A DNA stretch of 64,000 nucleotides, taken from contig ML681997.1 of NCBI GenBank assembly GCA_007922195.1, forward strand, positions 9,176,578-9,240,577, in the 5' to 3' direction. Position numbers and translations under genes: made by a program. Below, piece by piece: positions 42,859-54,124 of the stretch. This DNA comes from Podocnemis expansa. Lineage: Eukaryota > Chordata > Testudines > Podocnemididae. The stretch's first letter is position 1, and every line of letters begins with the position of its first letter. A model generated the notes under the pieces. That model was not told the origin of the DNA. It was given only the letters and a program-made list of their open reading frames with translations, and did not search any database.

Positions 42859-43626
42859 ATATAGATGGGGTGCTAGGTTATGTTGCAGTAAATGGCCCCC
42901 AGAAGGTGTCGCCCAGTGCCCTTCCTGACCAATCTGGCCATCAGTTTGAGCTCTTCTGCCCTCTGCTGCCCTGTGATCATCTACCTCATCCCCTTTAAAG
43001 TCTTGGTCAGTGCAGAAGAGCTCACTTTGCATCTTCCCAGCTGACTGTGGCATCTCCATGCACCAAACACTCTCTTGTGTGGAGCTCAGTGGGGCTTCTG
43101 GATCTAATCAGCTTTTAGGGGGAGGAGGCTGTGCAGTCTCAACTCCACTCCAGCCAAAGGAACTTTGATACACGTGGTCAAATTTCTCTAATAGCAGAGA
43201 AGGGCTATGAATGGGACATACTACAGTGCTGTGTGAAAACCAAGGAGCTGTATCAGTGGCACCAAAAGTCTACAGAATCAAACTTTTGTTCCAGTGCAGA
43301 GCCAAAGATCTGCTGCTTCTGTAAAGAGACCCATGGGTTACCTCCATGGGTCCAGAGTCAGTGCACAGTGGACTTAACATTGGCAAAGAAGTTGTGGATG
43401 AGGAGGGCAAGTTGAGAACAATATAGAACAGGAAACTGGGTTGTTTGTTGACATGGGAAGCCAGGACCTCTTCTTGATCCTGGAGAGTTCAAGGCAGTCC
43501 TAGCCTTCCAGCTTTGGTATGCAGGATGAAGGAGGGGAGAGCTTGGATAAGTGATTTTTATTTTTATATTTTTTTCAAGATGATGCTTGGTTACATGAGG
43601 TACAGTTGTCCTTTGTTGCATTATAC
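42859..43626. other. No gene accepted
   Basis: The plus frame 43131-43415 has no recognised motif, and no splice sites or repeats frame it. Treated as non-coding. Confidence 0.35.
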
Positions 43627-43836
43627 CAGGGGTCTCAAACACTCAGCCTGCAGGTCGCATGCGGCCCCTAAGGGTATTTCCTGCGGCACTCAACGAAATT
43701 GTTATTACCAATATTTGCAATATAGCTGTATGAAAAGGTTTCCGTGGTGCGGCCCTTGGGCTAATGTACTAGTCCTCATTCAGCCCTCAGCTAGTCTTCA
43801 TGCGGCCCTTGTGGTGATATGAGTTTGAGGCCCCTG
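43627..43836. mobile_element. hAT-type MITE (CAGGGGTCTCAAAC ends)
   Basis: The ends CAGGGGTCTCAAAC and GTTTGAGGCCCCTG are perfect inverts except for one base. 8-mers CATTATAC and CATTGTAT differ by two transitions. Confidence 0.88.
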
Positions 43837-44429
43837 CATTGTATGCTGATTGAAGTGCATAAGAGTAGCTGCATTTGTACATGCTTTCCATTCCCCTGTT
43901 CAGCTAAGCACTGTGCAGAAAAGTATGTTAATGCACACCAAGATTTCATGGAAATCCTCAAGAGATATCACCGGAAAGTTTTTCTGGAGATACTTGCTAC
44001 TCCTCTGCCAGATATTCCTCAGCAGAACTGCTTTGTTTCTTTCCCCATTGTAGGAAACTTTCCCACATGCTTGCTCTCCCTTGCAGTGAGTACAAAACTG
44101 ATTTCCATGCCCTCCCCAAACTCCACCCACATATGCTAACCCTCTTGTTACTCCACTCACTCTGCCCCTTCAGACAATTTCCAGAATGATAGCTAGTCTT
44201 ACACTCGGTGATTGTAGCTCCACACTGCCCCTTTCTGCTTTACCAGCTTTTTGTGTGTGTTGTGAATAATCGCTGTTTGATAAAGACAATTTCTATGCAG
44301 AATAAGCAATCTTTATTTGTCTCTTGCACCCAGTGGTTGCACCTCACAGTGACACTGTGCAAGCTGGATAGCAGTTGTACCATGGCACATTGCTGTTTAC
44401 AAAGACACCTTATTGGCGTTCATTGTCAA

Positions 44430-46067
44430 AATAATTCCTCAAGGCCTTCCTGATTCAAATTGTCCCTGATTGAGCCCCACTAATAGTCCTTATATCTGGT
44501 GGTTCATATTCAGCCAAAAGATGATCCACCTCTGCGTTGCACCCAGGAGGAAACTTTTCACCCTTAGATTCACAAATATTAAGGCATATGCAGCAGGTGG
44601 GTTATAACCATGGAAATATTTTCCTTATTTAGGTCTAACCTGCTATAAAGGCATCACCAGCAAGCTTTTAATCTGCCAACTGCACATTCAGTGATCATTC
44701 AGCACCTGCTCAATCTGTTAGTGATGTGCCTTTTGCTGCTGTCCATGTAGCCCATATAAGGCTTCGTGAGCCATGACAGTAAGTGATAGGCTGGGTCTTC
44801 TAGGGTCTCTCAAGTAGGTATTCTAGCACCCCCCACTGGAATCTTTTGGTCTGGGAAAAAAGTCCTTGCTTGCAGCTTTTTGTATAGTTCAGTGTTCATG
44901 ATGATTTTTGCATCATGCACCTTCCTTGATCAATCCACACTGATGTCAGTGAAATGAGCCCAGTGATCTACAAGCACCTGCAGGGAGAGTTATATCCCTT
45001 TCCAGTGATATACTCAATTACAAGATGGTTTGGGACCAAAACTGGGATATATGCATCATCTATTTCCCTGTCATAGTAAGGGAATCCCATCTCTGTGAAG
45101 CCATCTAGTGTTTCACTCACATGTCCAAGATGCTTAGTCCTTTGTAGAAAAATGTAATTATCAGACCTTCAGAATTGCAATAACATTAGTGCTGGGGGTG
45201 GATTCCCAACTCCAAATTGATTAGCAACTAATTGGTAGGAGTCTGGAGTTGCCAGCTTCCACATGGTGATCACCACTTGATTCTCCATGGAGAGGGTAGC
45301 TCTGTTCTGTGTCCTTGTGTGCTTCGGGGTAGGGGTGTGCTCTGAACACTGTTCCATGAAGGTGGCTTTGTGTATTCAGAAGTCCTGCAGCCACTGCTCT
45401 TCATTCTAGATCAGCATAATGGTGATCCCACCACTCAGCGCTTGTTTCACGTGCCTAAAAGGAGCAGTGTACCATATGAAGATGCTCTGTGAATGTAAAA
45501 AAACAACAAGGAGTTGTGTGGCACTTTAAGACTAACAGATTTATTTCTGTGAATGTAAACAGTAATCCAATGTTGTTTGTTTGCATGGCACAGCAGGTCA
45601 GATGATTTGGACTCCAGTTCTGATTAGGAGCTCAGGGCATACTGTGTGACCAGCTGCAATGTGTTTAGGACACTGATGACAATAGTGGAGAATGGCGCAG
45701 GACCCATTCTTCCAGACAGAGAGGCTGGGTGCACAGGAAACTGAGGCTATTGAAAAATGCCATGAAATGCAGTCTGAAGCCCTTAGAATGGTGGCATGGA
45801 AATCATTGCATCATGGGACATTGAGCCTATACCCATGATGCACTGTGATTGTCTCTACAGTCCCACAACTCCTAGCAGCACAAGGTTGCGACTTGCACAG
45901 TGGCATAGTTGCCCACAGGTGAGATCAGTGCATTGATGCTAGAGGACTAACTGAATGTGCTTTGGCAACATAATGAGTGCTATGTGGACAAGCAGAAGCG
46001 TAATTGCAGAGTGTTTTGATAATTGTTATAACTTGCATGGACAAAACTTTCTAGTGTAGACAAAGCC
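44430..46067 (-). mobile_element. PIF/Harbinger DNA transposon remnant
   Basis: The right end reads 'ctagtgtagacaaagcc' followed by TAA, which fits the Harbinger terminal repeat with its 3-bp TWA target. A degenerate transposase lies at 44450-45400 on the minus strand. The matching left terminus was not found, so the left edge is uncertain. A palindromic-MITE fragment sits at 45497-45547. Confidence 0.65.
44450..45357 (-). pseudogene. Harbinger transposase (DDE_Tnp_4 type), degenerate
   Basis: Minus-strand pieces in order: an N-terminal helix-turn-helix-like part (45169-45357) with 'VVITMWKLATPDSYQLVANQFGVG', then 'RFTDINVGW'-like degenerate sequence near 44930, then PDQKIPVGGARIPT near 44840, 'LEDPAYHLLSWLTKPYMGY' near 44780, and 'ECAVGRLKACW' near 44680. 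These are the expected landmarks of the PIF/Harbinger nuclease. Several stops and frameshifts are present. It would have cut and rejoined transposon ends at TWA sites. Confidence 0.72.
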
Positions 46068-46405
46068 TAAGTTAATCTACTTATAGAGAAGAGTGGAGGA
46101 ACTTTAAATCAACTAGTTAAGAATAGTTTGTGGAGTGACCTACAGAAAGACAAAAGCTACACAGGTCCGTTCCCAGGTTAATTTGTCTGCCTTATTAATC
46201 AAATGTAAATCCCTTTCTTTGTTGATGATCTGCCTCGTTCCTTACACATAACATCTCTTGTTCTGTCATAATCCCTGAAGGATGTGAAATAAAAGGTGTT
46301 GGATGGAAATAAGGGGTACACAGTATAGACTATGTTCAGTAGATTTAGAGAAAATATACGGGCTTATTTTGGTTTTTCTTTCTAATGTTCGTTTGCAATC
46401 TATAG

Positions 46406-46551
46406 GTTATAACAAATTAAGTGGCACCACAAAGAAGAAGAAAGTTGATAAGTATCTGACAGTGTATAACTGCAATATTAAAAGAAAGTACTTAAAAGGG
46501 TTGGAAGAAGTTCCAACTGGGTTTGAGTTAACAGAGAATTTTAATCCTTGA
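46406..46551 (+). CDS. Candidate terminal exon of an unidentified host gene
   Basis: A pyrimidine-rich tract ('tttttctttctaatg') ends in an AG at 46404-46405. Reading from 46406 with one base from a preceding exon is open for 48 codons to a TGA at 46549-46551. The peptide is Lys-rich at the start (TTKKKKVDKYL) and acidic towards the end. An AATAAA lies at 46556, only a few bases after the stop, which is unusually close for a 3' UTR. The required intron phase equals that of the donor at 37625. I do not recognise the protein. It could also be a retrocopy piece or chance. Confidence 0.35.
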
Positions 46552-46618
46552 AATGAATAAAACATAAAAATCCTCCACTGAAGAAATGATTAAAGGAATT
46601 TATTACCATCTCCTAGAT

Positions 46619-46804
46619 CAGTGATTTTCGAACCATGGGTTGGGACACAGTACGGAGTTGTAGACTCTCAGGTACTGGCTTGTGGTGCTTCATGCTGCTG
46701 CTGACAAGAGACTGGAATGCATTGCTCAAAGATGTAACTGTTGGGTCGTGGGCATAAATGATTTTTTTCAACTTGGTCCTGAGAAAAAAGTTTGAAAACC
46801 ATTG
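46619..46804. mobile_element. hAT-type MITE (CAGTGATTTTCGAACC ends)
   Basis: Ends are CAGTGATTTTCGAACC and GTTTGAAAACCATTG. It is flanked by perfect 8-bp TCCTAGAT (46611-46618 and 46805-46812). The copy at 57422 is the same family. Confidence 0.93.
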
Positions 46805-46949
46805 TCCTAGATGTTCATGGAAGCCACTGAGAAATTGAGAGAGCATAAACTTGAAAGCCAAGAACTTTGGTAAGTTCTAATCGAAATAAGAGGCTTGCCC
46901 CCTCTGAAAGTCCTTGAAAACATTGTAAAATTAAGGTCACTATGTGGGT

Positions 46950-47362
46950 CAGAGGTGTAGCCAGCCCCTGATTTCTGACTGGGGCCCTGAAAGTCGAAGG
47001 TGGGCCCAACCAAGGGCAGTTTCCTGTCACATGACCAGAAGCTGCCACTCCCTCCAGAGGCTGCAGGAGAGGCATTGTGCCCAGCAGTGACGTAAATTTT
47101 GCTGCTGCTGCAGCTGCAGGATTGACCAACAGCCAGCAGCAGTGAGTGGGACAGGGGCACAAGCACTGGCTCCTCAACTCCACTTGCAGCCATGGCCACG
47201 AGCAGAGTAGAGGCGTCGGTGCTGGCACCTCTGCCCTGTTTGCAACCATTGGCTGCTGAGGGCACCACAGGCACAGCAGAGAAATTTGCACCATTACAGG
47301 ATGCTAAGGGCAGACCTCATGCCAAAGGGTCTCACCCAGGCCCACATGTGGCCATGCCCTTG
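46950..47362. mobile_element. hAT-type MITE (CAGAGGTGTAGCCAG end)
   Basis: The left end is CAGAGGTGTAGCCAG and the right end is the degenerate invert TGGCCATGCCCTTG. Flanking 8-mers ATGTGGGT and ATGTGAGT agree at 7 of 8. Confidence 0.72.
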
Positions 47363-48099
47363 ATGTGAGTGCTCAGAATTTGCTGAATCCATGAAAGAAG
47401 CTGTTGAACTCGTAAAGCGCTAGTACTTGGGCTTCTCATTTGATTAGCTCTCCCATGTCCCAGGGTTACAAGGGCTGAGAAATGGTGAGATCTCATTTAA
47501 GAGGTTGTATTTCTGTTGGTGGTCTTTAATAGAAGTAACTGAATGCTCCCTTCTTGAGTCTTTCATTCTTTTTAATGAAGCCTCAAGTAGCCATATTCTT
47601 TTCTTAACGAAGTGATCCTATATGCATGTTTCTTTCTAAATCCAAGTAGATTGGCCTATGAGAGCCTTAAGCAAATGCCTATGGTGATGATATAAACTAG
47701 TTCCTATCAGAACAATCATAAAAGTATTCATAAGACTGCCTTACTACAAAGTGCATCCTAACGTTTGAGAGGATTGTTTGAAATACGATGGGTATCAGAA
47801 ATAGTCGAGAGTTAATAACAGTTGGTTACAGGTAAATATGTATGAAGTCCTGGTGTTTGGTATTTTGTGGTAGGGCTGCTGGGTCCCAAAGCTGACCTAT
47901 GACAATTTCTTGGAGGACTGCATCTGTCTTTTGTGTCCAAAACATGGTTGGAACATTTGGTATATCTAAACTTGGCTAATAAGGCTGTTGATTTTATTTC
48001 TATGTAGTTGTTAATTGGTTTAAAAGTAGACGTGGTCTGACCTGAGAAATGCTGTCAAAGGTTAAACTCGGTCTGAGATGAACCTGACATTTTATGATC
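47363..48099. other. No feature recognised
   Basis: AT-rich sequence with no coding or repeat signal seen. Confidence 0.4.
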
Positions 48100-48306
48100 A
48101 GTAAGTTAATGCTCCGTGGACTATACAAAAGTGACTATCCATATTAAATTCCTTGTATATGTTGGCTATAATATTTGTCTAATTGGCAAATCTAGTTCAT
48201 TGGATTTCAGCTGTAAAATCTAAATGGTACATTGGGCAAATTTATAAAATTGAGTTCTATTCATGTGTAGACAGAGCAGTAACAAAGCTGATTTCACTGA
48301 ACATCT
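48100..48306. repeat. 207-bp segment with an inverted copy inside DIRS C gag
   Basis: Nearly identical, in reverse complement, to 51916-52122, with about seven mismatches by eye and equal length. No terminal repeats, poly(A) tail or TSD are apparent. Confidence 0.85.
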
Positions 48307-48605
48307 GGGGCTTCCCCCAAGGTGGGAATGGTTGTGGATGTTGTAGAGCCACAATAAATATAATGACCTCTATTGTCAGCAACCTCTCATGGGGCCATTC
48401 CTGGCAGAAAGGGGCATCACCACAGCATCTCTATTTGCTGGTGATTCCTGGTGGACAGAGGTAATGAGGTGTATGTTAGAACAGCCCTGAGGCTGCTTTA
48501 ATTTATGTTCGTGATTCACCAATTATCCTTTTTGTCTCAAGGACTGGGAGTGAGGAGAACAAGGAGAGGGGTGTGTGGCAATTTTGGGCTTACCTGGGCA
48601 GAGTC

Positions 48606-48931
48606 AAGTTCCAAAGGGGTAGCTGTGTTAGTCTAGTCCAGCCAAAAAAGCAAGGAGTCCTGTGGCACTTAAAGACTTAACAAATTCATTTATCGCATGA
48701 GCTTTCATGGGAGAAAATCCCACTTCAAGAGGATCCCACTTTGTCAGATGTTTGAAGATGGGGAAGTTGCAGAATTGGAGGAAAATACATACACTTGCCT
48801 GCATTTGTTTTCCTCCCCTTCTGTAAATCCCCCATCTTCAAGTGTCTGATGAAGTGGGATTTCCTCCCACGAAAGCTCATGCAATAAATAAATGTTAGTC
48901 TTTAAGTGCCACAGGGCTCCTTGTTTTTTTG
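48606..48931. mobile_element. Palindromic MITE, long form
   Basis: Two arms inverted around about 48770: 'aaggagtcctgtggcactt', 'cgcatgagctttcatgggag', 'aatcccactt', mirrored by 'gaagtgggatttcctcccacgaaagctcatg' and 'tttaagtgccacagggctccttg'. The left end is 'ttccaaaggggtagctgtgttagtc'. The flanks carry CAGAGTC on both sides, suggesting a TSD. Confidence 0.82.
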
Positions 48932-49495
48932 GTCAGAGTCGGTGGGTGCAAAAAATCTGGATAATTTTAATACATAGCTAATATTAGGGGTTTATTCCTC
49001 ATGGTTTTTGATATATTCTGGTTTCATAAGACACTTATCAAATAAAAGTCGTTTCAAGAGGGAATAAACTGTATAGAAAAGAAGGATCAAGAGAGAGAAG
49101 GATTGCTACAAGAATACCTGTTTGTTTAAGGTAATCACTTTTAAGTACTAGAAAACATTGAATGTTTCTTCATTAAGACTCAATCCTGTGTCTTCTTGAA
49201 CTTCTTTAAATTGACATTTTAGTATTTTTCTTGTTTCCTTGCACAGGGTTGATTGTGCCATTATTAGTTTTAAGTACTGTTCTGGATATTTATCTTGAAG
49301 GTGCTTTATTATATTTATATTAAAGTCTGAGTAGCTTCAGGTAATCTTGGAGTAGGGGGGTCTCTGTGTTTCTGAAGAGATGTGCTGAATGTAGCTTCCA
49401 AGAGCCTTAGGCTCCACACGTGTTTCAAATTTCGTACCCATAGTTCTGTGACTGAGGGCTGAGTTAGCTATTTGCATGTGACAGATTTTTAGACC

Positions 49496-49670
49496 CATTG
49501 TTCTCAGCTTTTTGCAGGTTGTGACACAATTGTTAGTGTATAGTGACCCTACGGGATGCACCAGTCCAATCCCCTGAGGTTGAATCCAACCATCTCCCCA
49601 GCTCTTCGTGACACACTTAACGCTGTATGGCGACAAAATAGTGTTCTGACACAATGATAGAGAACCGCTG
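49496..49670. mobile_element. hAT-type MITE, decayed copy of the 40674 family
   Basis: Blocks 'gttctcagc', 'ttgtgacacaattgt', 'cgctgtatggcgacaaaata' and 'ctgacacaatgatagagaaccgctg' follow the 40674-40850 copy. TSDs TTAGACCC and TTAGGCAA agree at 5 of 8. Confidence 0.65.
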
Positions 49671-49678
49671 TTAGGCAA

Positions 49679-50264
49679 TAGCTTCCTATTTTATGGGCTC
49701 AAACCCTGTTTGTTGAGAAACCCCCCTTTGTAGATGTAAAATTAAGTGTTTTTTTTTTTAACAGCATAAAATGTTTTTGACTTGTTTAGAGGGGGCAGTG
49801 AAATTAAAAGGCAACTTTTACAGGGAAGTCTAGGAGAACCATTGCCACATGATGTTCAAGCAAAAAGCATAGTCTGATTCAAAAGTGGACTGGAGATTAT
49901 AAAAATAACAAGAGTACCTATGGTTACAAGTGTTAGGCTCCAACACATGCCTCTGCATAACTTTACTATGTGAATAGCCCTATCATAGCCCACTGATGTA
50001 GTTCTGCTGTTGATGTTAACAGAACTATATCAGTGGACTGCAGAGAAGTAAAATATGTTGACCTATGTAAATACAGGGTATAAGGTGAACTTCATGTTGG
50101 GTATTATACTTCAGGAGAATCCATTTGACACCTCCCCTGTTGGCACAAGTTTCCTTTTCCTGACATCTGCTCAACATGACTTTCTCTGTCAGACCTGTTC
50201 TTGATAGCTGTCTTGACTCTTTTGCTGACTTGAGTTGATTGCTGCTTCCTTTGTAGAAGGATGG
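49679..50264. other. No feature recognised
   Basis: Flank of DIRS C. No coding or repeat signal seen. Confidence 0.35.
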
Positions 50265-50470
50265 TTCTCCTTTGAGTGATGCTCATGTCAACCCCAAATA
50301 GGTGTGCGCATGCCTCGTGCATGACTGTCGGCAGATTTTTTTCCCCCTAGCAATCCTTGCGGTCAGATGGAGCCCCCTGGAGCCACGTGTGCATAGTGCT
50401 GTGTATAAGGGCTCGCTGACTGCTCCCCCATCAATTCCTTCTTACCGCTGTGGCAGCTAGTCAGTTCTGT
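50265..50470 (+). repeat. Left inverted terminal repeat of DIRS C
   Basis: It begins TTCTCCTTTGAGTGATGCTC and pairs with about 56010-56210. Shared inverted blocks include 'gtgcatgactgt', 'ggcagatttttttcc', 'gggctcgc' and 'cccatc'. Confidence 0.78.
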
Positions 50471-50623
50471 AGTCTTTCTGTCCTGGGAGACTGTCCCCCT
50501 AGTTCTTTGCACTGGGCTAAGACCTTTGTTCTTGTAGTTAGTTAAGTTGATTGCTAGAGTTAAGTATCCGTTAAAATTTTCCCTTAAGGCATAGTTGTTT
50601 CCTTTGTTCCCCACTCCAGGGGT

Positions 50624-51915
50624 ATGCCTGGCTTTCCAGGCTTTAAGTCATGCTGTCCTTTTAAGAGGCTGATGCTGAAGAGTGACCCACACTCTACCTG
50701 TTTAAAGTGCTTGGGCAAAGTTCACCAAACGGTAAAGTGCAAGCTCTGCAAGAACTTTGAAAGACCGTTCTCAGAGGCTAAAGATTTTCCTCATGCAAGA
50801 AGCCCTGAGACCGAGCAGAGATGTGGCATCAGAAGATGCCCGGCGCTGTAAGCCCTTGCCCTCAAGATCGGCACCGTTCACAATCTCCGGTGCCTAGGAA
50901 GAAGCACAAGAGTGAAAGAGGGTGTTCTCCTCAGAAGTCTAAGAGGAGTGTTGCAGGGGAGGTGAGACCTGTGTGGGGCCACCAAACCCCATCATCGGCA
51001 CCATCTCACATGGAAACTTGCCAGAGGGAGATGGTGGCATCAAGTCTGGCACCGGGACCTTTCCCTTCTGGCGACTCAGGAGATGAGGTGGAAATCATCA
51101 GGTCCCCCTCAACACCGGAAACCTTTGAGGTGGCACGAGACCTGATTGAGCACACCGAGACAAGTGCTGTCCCTGTTACAGACACCCCTATGGTGTTGAG
51201 ATCCTCGCTATCTAAGGGGAAGCTTATCCTACTTGCTTGCTCCCCCCACCATCCCTCACCAGTGCAGAGATCCACAGCACTGCCTTGGTCACCGAGATCA
51301 GCATCTCCTTCGGACTCTGAGGCAGGCTCTATACCATCAGCATGAAGCTTCTCAAGGTCCGCATCTTACCATAGGGGCCATCAAGGTCCCCCACGGTTCC
51401 TGGTGCCGTGGCGTCCTCAGTGGCAAAATTCTGGTAGCTGGCCCTTTTGGATGCCCTGGGTGTACCACCAGGCCCAAGTTCCTCAATCAGCTTGATCTTT
51501 CTCGGTTGCCTCGGGGAGTAGACAGACCTGCACACAATCGGAGACTGCTTCCTACCCGGCAGCCATTACTGAGCCTGCTCCCACCCCATCACATTCCTTG
51601 GCACAAGAGACATCCATCTCAGCCACTGGCACCGCGCATTTGGAGGTTTTAGAGTCTGCACCAACCCAGGCGGCACTGTCAGTGCCTGTGCAGGGAGACT
51701 TAGCGAAAGATTCCTCCTCCTCCTCCTCACATGGAGAGGAAGTAGCAGGCACCACTCCTGCATCTCCCTCAGAGGATGGCAGAATTTATCAAGACTGCCT
51801 GAGGAGAGTGGCCACAAACATGGGCATCAAAGCTCAGGAGATCACAGAAGAGCCTACAGACCCCATGATGGACATTCTGTCAGCATCAGGGCTGTCTAGA
51901 GTTGCCTTGCCGATC
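50624..51915 (+). pseudogene. gag: DIRS C gag, N-terminal part
   Basis: Start ATG at 50624 (Met-Pro-Gly-Phe-Pro-Gly-Phe-Lys). The Cys/His cluster is kept except that the second cysteine is replaced: C-C-P-F where A has C-A-A-C. H-x2-C-x2-C-L-G-x2-H-x4-C-x2-C remains. Three open pieces follow in different phases (to 50851, 50821-51345 and 51598-51915). The last carries 'RVATNMGIKAQEI' and 'LSASGLSRVALPI', matching 'LLRLASNLGLEVEEV' and 'VLSAASSTRLAFPI' of element A. Gag is then cut by the 207-bp insert. Confidence 0.75.
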
Positions 51916-52122
51916 AGATGTTCAGTGAAATTAGCTTTGTTACTGCTCTGTCTACACATGAATAGAACTCAATTTTATAAATTTGCCCAATGTACCAATT
52001 GGATTTTACAGCTGAAATCCAATGAACTAGACTTGCCAATTAGACAAATATTATAGCCAACATATAAAAGGAATTTAATATGGATAGTCACTTTTGTATA
52101 GTCGAAGGAGCATTAACTTACT
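51916..52122. repeat. 207-bp insert in DIRS C gag, inverted copy of 48100-48306
   Basis: It interrupts gag between 'LSRVALPI' and 'MKEIWETASSVL', regions that are close together in element A. It reads as the reverse complement of the unique-looking DNA 3.6 kb upstream. Confidence 0.85.
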
Positions 52123-52800
52123 AGATAAGACCATGAAGGAGATTTGGGAAACGGCTTCATCTGTGTTGCACACAGCCAAAAAGGTAGAGCGGAAATATTT
52201 TGTACCATCAAAAGGTTACGAATACCTTTACACTCATCCTTCTCCCAGTTTGTGGTGACGGCTGCTTTCGAGAAAGAAAGACGAAGGACTCCAGCTCCTA
52301 CTCCAAAATTGAGAGAGGCTATAAAAATGGACCGGTTCAGCCGGAAAGTTTACTCTACTGGGGGCCTGCAGCTCAGGGTGGCAAATCAACAAGCAGTCCT
52401 GAGCTGCTGTGCCTGCAAGACTTGGAGTTCTATAGAGAAGTTTGTGGGCTCCCTTCCACCAGACTCCAAGAAAGAATTTAATGCTCTTGCAGAGGAGGGC
52501 AAAATGGTGACTAAGGCCTCCGTACAGGAAGCTCTGGACGAGGCAGATGCTGCAGCTAGGGTCGTGGTTTCTGGCATCGCAATGAGCCATAGCTTTTGGC
52601 TTCAAGTTTCTGGCCTGCCTTATGAGGTTAAACAAACGGTGGAAGATCTACCTTTTGAAAGACAACCTTTATTTTCTACACATACGGATTCAAAATTGCA
52701 CAGCTTAAAGGACTCTAGGGCCACATTAAAATCATTGGGGATGTATACCCCTGCTTCACAATGGAAGCATTTTAAGTCTCAGCCTCCATCCAGTTATTAG
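52123..52800 (+). pseudogene. gag: DIRS C gag, C-terminal part (long open frame)
   Basis: An open frame of over 200 codons. It has 'KMDRFSRKVYSTGGLQLRVANQ', corresponding to 'ALDMFEKKFYSTATMQLRVANH' of element A, then 'ALDEADAAARVVVSGIAM', LPFERQPLF and HSLKDSRATLKSLG. This is the best conserved gag core of the three copies. The first codons (52123-52250) read another phase than the preceding ETASSVL block, so a frameshift lies near 52230. The basic tail continues after the stop at 52800. Confidence 0.78.
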
Positions 52801-53047
52801 CAAAGACAAGACTCCAGTTGTAGGCAGCTGAGAAGTAATGGGTCCCAGGGTACTAGTAGGTGTAGGTGTAGACAACTTTCCTCGGGTGGGAAGTCTGGGG
52901 TCCCCTCTAAACAGTCACAGGGCCCCAAGCAAAATATTTGAGGTCTTTCCTGAGGACAGTGTATGAATTTCCCACCCCTTTTCCAACCGTTTAGCCCACT
53001 TCCGCCAGGCGTGGCACTTAATTACTTCAGACAAATGGGTCCTATGC

Positions 53048-54124
53048 ATGGTGGAACTGGGCTATTCTATCCAATTCCATACTACCTCTTGCCCATGCCC
53101 TCCCTGTTCTCCGTCCCTCTTCAGGGACCCCTCTCATGACCAACTCCTCTTCGAGGAGGTTCGTCAGATCTTGCTGCTGGGAGTGGTGGATGAGGTTCCT
53201 CTGGAACTGAGGGGGAAAGGGTTTTATTCCAGATATTTCCTGATCCTGAAGTCCAAAGGAGGCCTCAGACCAATTCTAGATCTCAGAGGTCTGAACAAGT
53301 TCGTAAAAAAGTTGAAGTTCTGTATGGTCTCTTTGGGTTCTGTGATCTCTTCTCTAGATGCCGGAGATTGGTATGCTGCCCTCGACCTTTGAATGTGTAC
53401 TTCCACATTTCTGTCATCCTGAAGCACAGATGTTTTCTCAGGTTCGTGGTGGGGGACAGTCGTTTCCAGTTTGCTGTCTTGCCCTTTGGTCTCTCCACGG
53501 CCCCCAGGGTTTTTACGAAATGCATGGTGGTGGTAGTAGCTTTCCTCTGCAGTCTTTCCCTGTCTGGATGACTGGCTAGTGAAGGCTCCTTCAAAAGATC
53601 AGGTCATAGCCATTTTAGCCTTTATTCAGCACACATTCAACAGCCTAGGCCTATTAATAAATGTAAAAAAGCCAATTGTTATCCCTACTCAAAGGATAAA
53701 GCTTATAGGAGCCACTTTGGACTCGGTTACAGCCACAGCGTCTCTTCCTGTCCACTGCTTTCAAGTGATTTCTACAATAACAAGGGACTGGATTCACCAT
53801 CCCGTCGTAACTGCTCGTTCTTGCTTGAGACATCTAGGACATTTCACAGCCTGCACTGATGTGGTTCCACATGCGAGGCTGCGCCTGAGACAACTCCAAC
53901 TGTGGCTGGCTTCGGTCTTTCGCCCATCCAGGGACAACCTGGATCTGGTAATCTTGGTGCCCAGAACTGTCTTGGACTCACTTCTCTGGTGGACAGACCA
54001 GTCTGTGATTTGTGCTGGGGTCCCGTTCTCGAAACCATTCCCAGCAATGACTTTAGTAACGGATGCCTTGGATACAGGCTGGGGCGCCCTCCTGGGTGGC
54101 CTGAGGACTCAAGGCTATTGGTGA
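53048..54124 (+). pseudogene. pol: DIRS C reverse transcriptase and RNase H start
   Basis: RT in two phases. 53048-53392 has 'LLLGVVDEVPLELRGKGFY' and 'GGLRPILDLRGLN', ending at a stop after YAALDL. The next part (53395-53570) shifts phase with 'LPFGLSTAPRVFTK', and the first phase returns at about 53555 with a catalytic box reading CLDD in place of YLDD, then 'RHLGHFTACTDV'. RNase H opens with VTDALDTGWG and stops at 54122-54124. The Tyr to Cys change beside the two Asp residues and the frame breaks indicate an inactive enzyme. Confidence 0.83.

Noticed and set aside
42430..42859. 140-codon frames on both strands
   Set aside because: They lie wholly within the hAT MITE at 42411-42858 and are caused by GC-rich sequence.
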